From NCBI GenBank assembly GCA_950295325.1, contig OX485807.1, positions 3,658,501 through 3,722,500 on the forward strand: a DNA stretch of 64,000 bases, given 5' to 3'. Under the pieces are notes generated by a model. That model was not told the DNA's origin. It worked only from the letters and a program-made list of their open reading frames with translations, and made no database searches. The DNA is from Polytrichum commune (lineage: Eukaryota; Streptophyta; Polytrichopsida; Polytrichales; Polytrichaceae). Every line of letters begins with the position of its first letter. Position 1 is the stretch's first letter. A program made the translations under genes and the position numbers. This document shows positions 60,850 to 64,000 of the stretch, piece by piece.

Positions 60850-61905
60850 TGAAAAATTTGAAGGATGTCCAAGATTTTACCTATAGACTAGAGTGTTGAT
60901 GTTGCCATATGTGATGTACATGAGAATTTGAGTATGAAAGAAGCAACAAATGAATTGGCAAGTCGTATTTCCTCTTTGAATCTTGGAAGTGAAGAAATGC
61001 CTATTGAAATATGTGCAATTGGTAGGAGAGGAAATTGTTGATGGAGGGTACAACATGGCTGAGTTGGTGGATTCGGCATGGGATAGAGAAATCCATTTAA
61101 GCTTAGATTTGAATGAAGAGCAAATGGAGGGGAGCGATGTGGATGACTAGCCAACACCAACTCCTCAAGCATATGAGTATGCCCAATTACTATCAGTTTT
61201 GTAGTGGAGCATCCTTTGGAGTTTTCAGTTGTAGATTTTATGAACATGGAATACTTACATTAATAGATTGAACAAGATGCCATTTTCCAACATCAACAAA
61301 CATCATTAGAATATAATAGTTTCTTGTTTTATGTAGTGTGTGATAGGGTGAAGACATTATCATGGACAATATATATTTTTTAATTTCATATCTTATGACA
61401 TTGTGAGCATTTTAAAAATAAATAAATAATGTCATACGTAAATAATGTATCTTCATTGCGTATAAAAGAAGAAGAAGAAGAAGAAGAAATCGAGAGATGT
61501 GAGATTCAAATGTTAGGACAAATTTCAAATCAAGAAGAGAAATTCATGACTTCAGAATTCTAGTTTGCAAATCTAGCAATTCCTAAACCCTTCAACCTCC
61601 ACCTAAATCCAAAGACTTTAAAGTGTAACATATGTTTTGAAACCAAGTTTTATAATAGTTAAATAAACTTAGCTTAAGTTAGCCCATTGATGAAGTCACC
61701 ATGTACTCCCCAATCCCAAGGCAAATAATAATGTAGATCCCACCACACACACATTGTTTTCCTCTGTTATATACTAAATCGGGCTTAAAAAAATGTCGTA
61801 GTTCGAGTGTTGTAGTCGTAATATCGGGTTAAATTACCACTAGAAAGTTTGGTGGCAGGAAATGCATCATATAATCGAGGTGTTGTGTTTTCGGGGTTAG
61901 ATTGT
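60850..61905 (+). mobile_element. Second pogo/Tigger-like remnant, right part
   Basis: The + strand preserves transposase tail words in broken frames: VDGGYNMAELVDSAWDREI and DLNEEQMEGSDVDD at about 61030-61150, PTPQAYEYAQLLSV at about 61155-61200, and LNKMPFSNINKHH at about 61270-61310. At 61862-61905 the sequence, reversed, reads acaatctaaccccg...acacctcgatta, matching the left end of the intron element (52841). The left end of this copy is not visible. The 119-codon minus-strand frame at 60888-61247 is the antisense of this remnant. Confidence 0.6.
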
Positions 61906-62534
61906 ATGTACTTTCACATGAAATGATTCGGACACTTGCCGCGTTGGGAAGAGAAAATAAAACTACAATTGGGGTTTGGCTAGTAGTTCGAGAAAAAGTG
62001 CCCAATATATACTGCTTGCAAATGCGGACATTTGGGATGTTGGGGGGACTTCCTTACCCTTTTGGCCACTTTGACTCGAAACATTTGATGACTCTCGAAA
62101 CATAAAAAGACAAAAGACCAAGTTATTTTTCTCGCCACAAATTTGCAATTTGCAGTTGGTAAGTTTTGAAAAACTCCAACCTTTGTTGGGGTGTTATGAG
62201 TCATGAGAATCTACAGAAGTAAATAATATTACTTTATAATTGTTATAAGATAAACATAATGATAATTCATCTCCATGATAATGTGAACATTAAAAGTAAT
62301 CGGTGGTTCCCTATCTTCCTTTAGTTTAATCTAAACTAGTTAGTTCTTTAGCTAGCTAGCTAGCTAGATAGATAGATAGAAACTCTGGTCCCTTTTAAGA
62401 GGCCGGCGTGAATAAAATGTCCGTTCGTAATGCCAATGACCCGATGCCCACCGGACAAGGGGACATTGGGACAATACTACTCTCTCCTTTCGAGGATGGA
62501 CACTATAGTGACACACTATACTAGTTCCTAGCTA
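61906..62534. other. Spacer
   Basis: No gene. Contains (tagc)n/(taga)n simple repeats at 62351-62382. A phrase, ggccggcgtgaat...tgtc, near 62400 also occurs near 40645 next to (gata)n, so it is a short dispersed repeat. Confidence 0.45.
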
Positions 62535-62535
62535 G

Positions 62536-62734
62536 TCACTAGTGCCTTGAAGATACCGGACATGGTATCCCCCCAAAGGGCTTTTAGGTACCCATACAAC
62601 AAGGTCCAAGGACCCCCCACCATAGTTGGGTGGACTAAGGTGGTGAGCACCACGCCGGCATGGGGAATAGAACCCACAACCTCCTCATTGGGGGCCATGA
62701 GCCCTAACCACCAAGCCAAGGCCCGTGGTGCCTT
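62536..62734 (-). mobile_element. tRNA-derived SINE, minus strand
   Basis: Read on the minus strand, the head starts gggccttggcttggtggttag (A-box-like tggcttggtgg at about 62718-62708) and the B box ggttctattcc lies at 62674-62664. A body rich in ggtggggggtcc follows. The 7-bp word tagctag flanks both sides (62528-62534, 62735-62741), but tagc simple repeats nearby weaken it as proof of a duplication. The layout resembles the plant Au-type SINE head; family assignment is inference. Confidence 0.65.
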
Positions 62735-63059
62735 TAGCTAGCTAATGTAAACTAATCCTTACTATGGATGCATGAAAATTTATTTATCATGTTTATGGTC
62801 TGTCCAAAACATGAAATTGTAACATTAGATTCTATTTGTCATGTTATATAGATGCCAATTCAATAAAACGTGTAACATTATTCATGTTGTGCAATGTTTT
62901 CTCATTTGTTTCTTCAAGTAGCATGGGTTGAACCAGATTCATCTTTGCTATATGTATGCAAAGGGTGTTTGTGCAAACACTGTAATTATAGCTTTGTTCA
63001 GAGTAACTTGGTTTCCCATCTGCATGTGCGAGTTGTGACTTTCTACCAGAACTCTTTAC

Positions 63060-63341
63060 CTGAGTTAGTAGACGTTTCAGATCATTCAACAGCTCAAAAG
63101 TGATTTGCACTTGCACACAGGTGGCTGCATTTTGAGATGTCGGAAGTTCTGAAATGTCCAACATTCCAGCATGTGCAAGCAAGTTTATAAGGTAGGTGTA
63201 CTTGTGATGAAAGTGTAGTATACTTTTGGTGACTTTACAGACACCCCTCTTTTGAAACCTTACAGAACCTTCTATTGGTGATTTTAAACTTAACTCTATT
63301 GCATTCTTGGATTCACAAAGGTTTTGCTGGTCCACTATGTT
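63060..63341 (-). CDS. Partial unknown gene, two putative exons
   Basis: The minus strand stays open from about 63341 down to 62844 and reads like protein. A phase-consistent model joins 63269-63341 (NIVDQQNLCESKNAIELSLK...) to 63060-63148 (LPTSQNAATCVQVQITFELL, ending LLTQ before a good gtaaag donor). The acceptor gttggacatttcag before 63148 is convincing; the donor at 63268 is weak. The next exon is not seen, and the 5' part would lie beyond the window edge. No family recognised. It may belong with the coding repeat at 63.6-64.0 kb. Confidence 0.3.
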
Positions 63342-63579
63342 CTTGCAGGGAATGCACCGATATTATATTGCAAATTGTAAAGGACTGGCGAAACCTGCTT
63401 GGGAGCTGCTTACATAGGGCCAGGTGGATTACTCTACACATTTGAGTTGTTTATACCATTACCACTACAATAATATTTCTAGATGTTATTTAGATGTGTA
63501 GGTTTAGGATACTGAATGAACAAAATTCTCAAATATCTCAATGACCTCACAAGTTTGTGGTTATTGCAGTTTGTGAAAA

Positions 63580-64000
63580 GTATTGGAAATCATTCCACAA
63601 AAGTTTGGTGTTTGAATGAAAATCAAATTGACACTGAAGAGCATACCATTGAGAAACTACTTATTGGATGTGGAGAAACTGCAAGAGGATGTGATCACGT
63701 TGGAGGTTGCACAATGAAAATGTTTCTACCTCTGATGAACATTTGTCGCTCACTATGCACTATCCAGTTGAACATTGGTATGACTCCGGCCGCTTAGATA
63801 TGATAACGTCTAGCATTGAAGTACACCAAAATGTAGAGGACGTGTTAATTGCTCCGCTAAGTTGATGGCAAACGTCTTGGTGACATAATTTGGGGATTTC
63901 TGTGACAGATTGAGAATTTCTACAGCACTGGAATTCAAAGAGGGTGTAGCACTGCAACTTGGAGCATTCATGTTGCCATAATGTGTGCCAATTGATGTGA
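63580..64000 (-). pseudogene. Copy of the 46.3-47.6 kb coding repeat, cut by the window end
   Basis: The + strand words caattgagaaac-type (accattgagaaac), ggaggttgcacaatsaaaatg, gttsaacattkgtatgactcc and gcattgaartccaccaa occur in the same order as at 46320-47540. On the minus strand the peptides QMFIRGRNIFIVQPP and TSSTFWCTSMLDVI parallel RRGRNILIVQPP and TSSSRWWIPMLSHY of the other copy. Only one copy of the 140-bp unit is present here. Confidence 0.55.

Noticed and set aside
60888-61247. 119-codon minus-strand open frame
   Set aside because: The opposite strand carries pogo transposase tail motifs in the same place, so this frame is an antisense shadow.

Overview
The window looks like nuclear DNA of a land plant with a large, repeat-rich genome. 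It holds about two intact genes in 64 kb. Introns are spliceosomal (GT-AG), and AT-rich spacers are full of small DNA transposons, SINEs and LINE debris. One gene joins a TIR domain to a serine/threonine kinase in a family style I associate with seed-free plants (mosses, lycophytes, ferns). I therefore suggest a seed-free plant, possibly a fern or lycophyte. This is inference; the sequence does not fix the species.

Layout. 1-32 kb has no intact gene. It contains a 310-bp direct repeat (0.8 and 5.1 kb), a TIR element at 5.8-6.3 kb, a foldback element at 6.9-7.5 kb, a decayed reading frame at 18.3-18.7 kb, a GC-rich block at 19.2-19.9 kb, a tRNA-derived SINE with target-site duplication at 23.0-23.2 kb, and a nested pair at 23.36-24.59 kb: a near-perfect ~960-bp foldback element inside a hAT-like MITE. 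32.8-37.15 kb (- strand) is a complete seven-exon gene for a HEL2/ZNF598-type RING E3 ligase (914 aa by my exon model). 37.5-42.7 kb, beside its promoter, is a local field of related repeats invaded by MITEs and a PIF/Harbinger-like element. 46.3-47.6 kb carries fragments of an unknown protein-coding repeat, including four tandem 140-bp copies; a relative sits at the right end of the window. 49.99-54.74 kb (- strand) is a complete four-exon gene for a 1036-aa TIR - helical linker - kinase protein, with a decayed pogo/Tigger-like transposon in its second intron. 56.65-60.55 kb (- strand) is a decayed LINE with reverse transcriptase, RNase H and a C-terminal Cys-rich plus PD...E region. A second pogo-like remnant, a second SINE and a partial unknown gene fill the rest.

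Function. The two intact genes are unrelated. One is housekeeping quality control of collided ribosomes. The other is a likely immune or cell-death signalling protein that combines a possible NADase (TIR) with an apparently active kinase on one chain. That fusion is the most interesting item here. Family assignments come from motifs read by eye; no database search was run.
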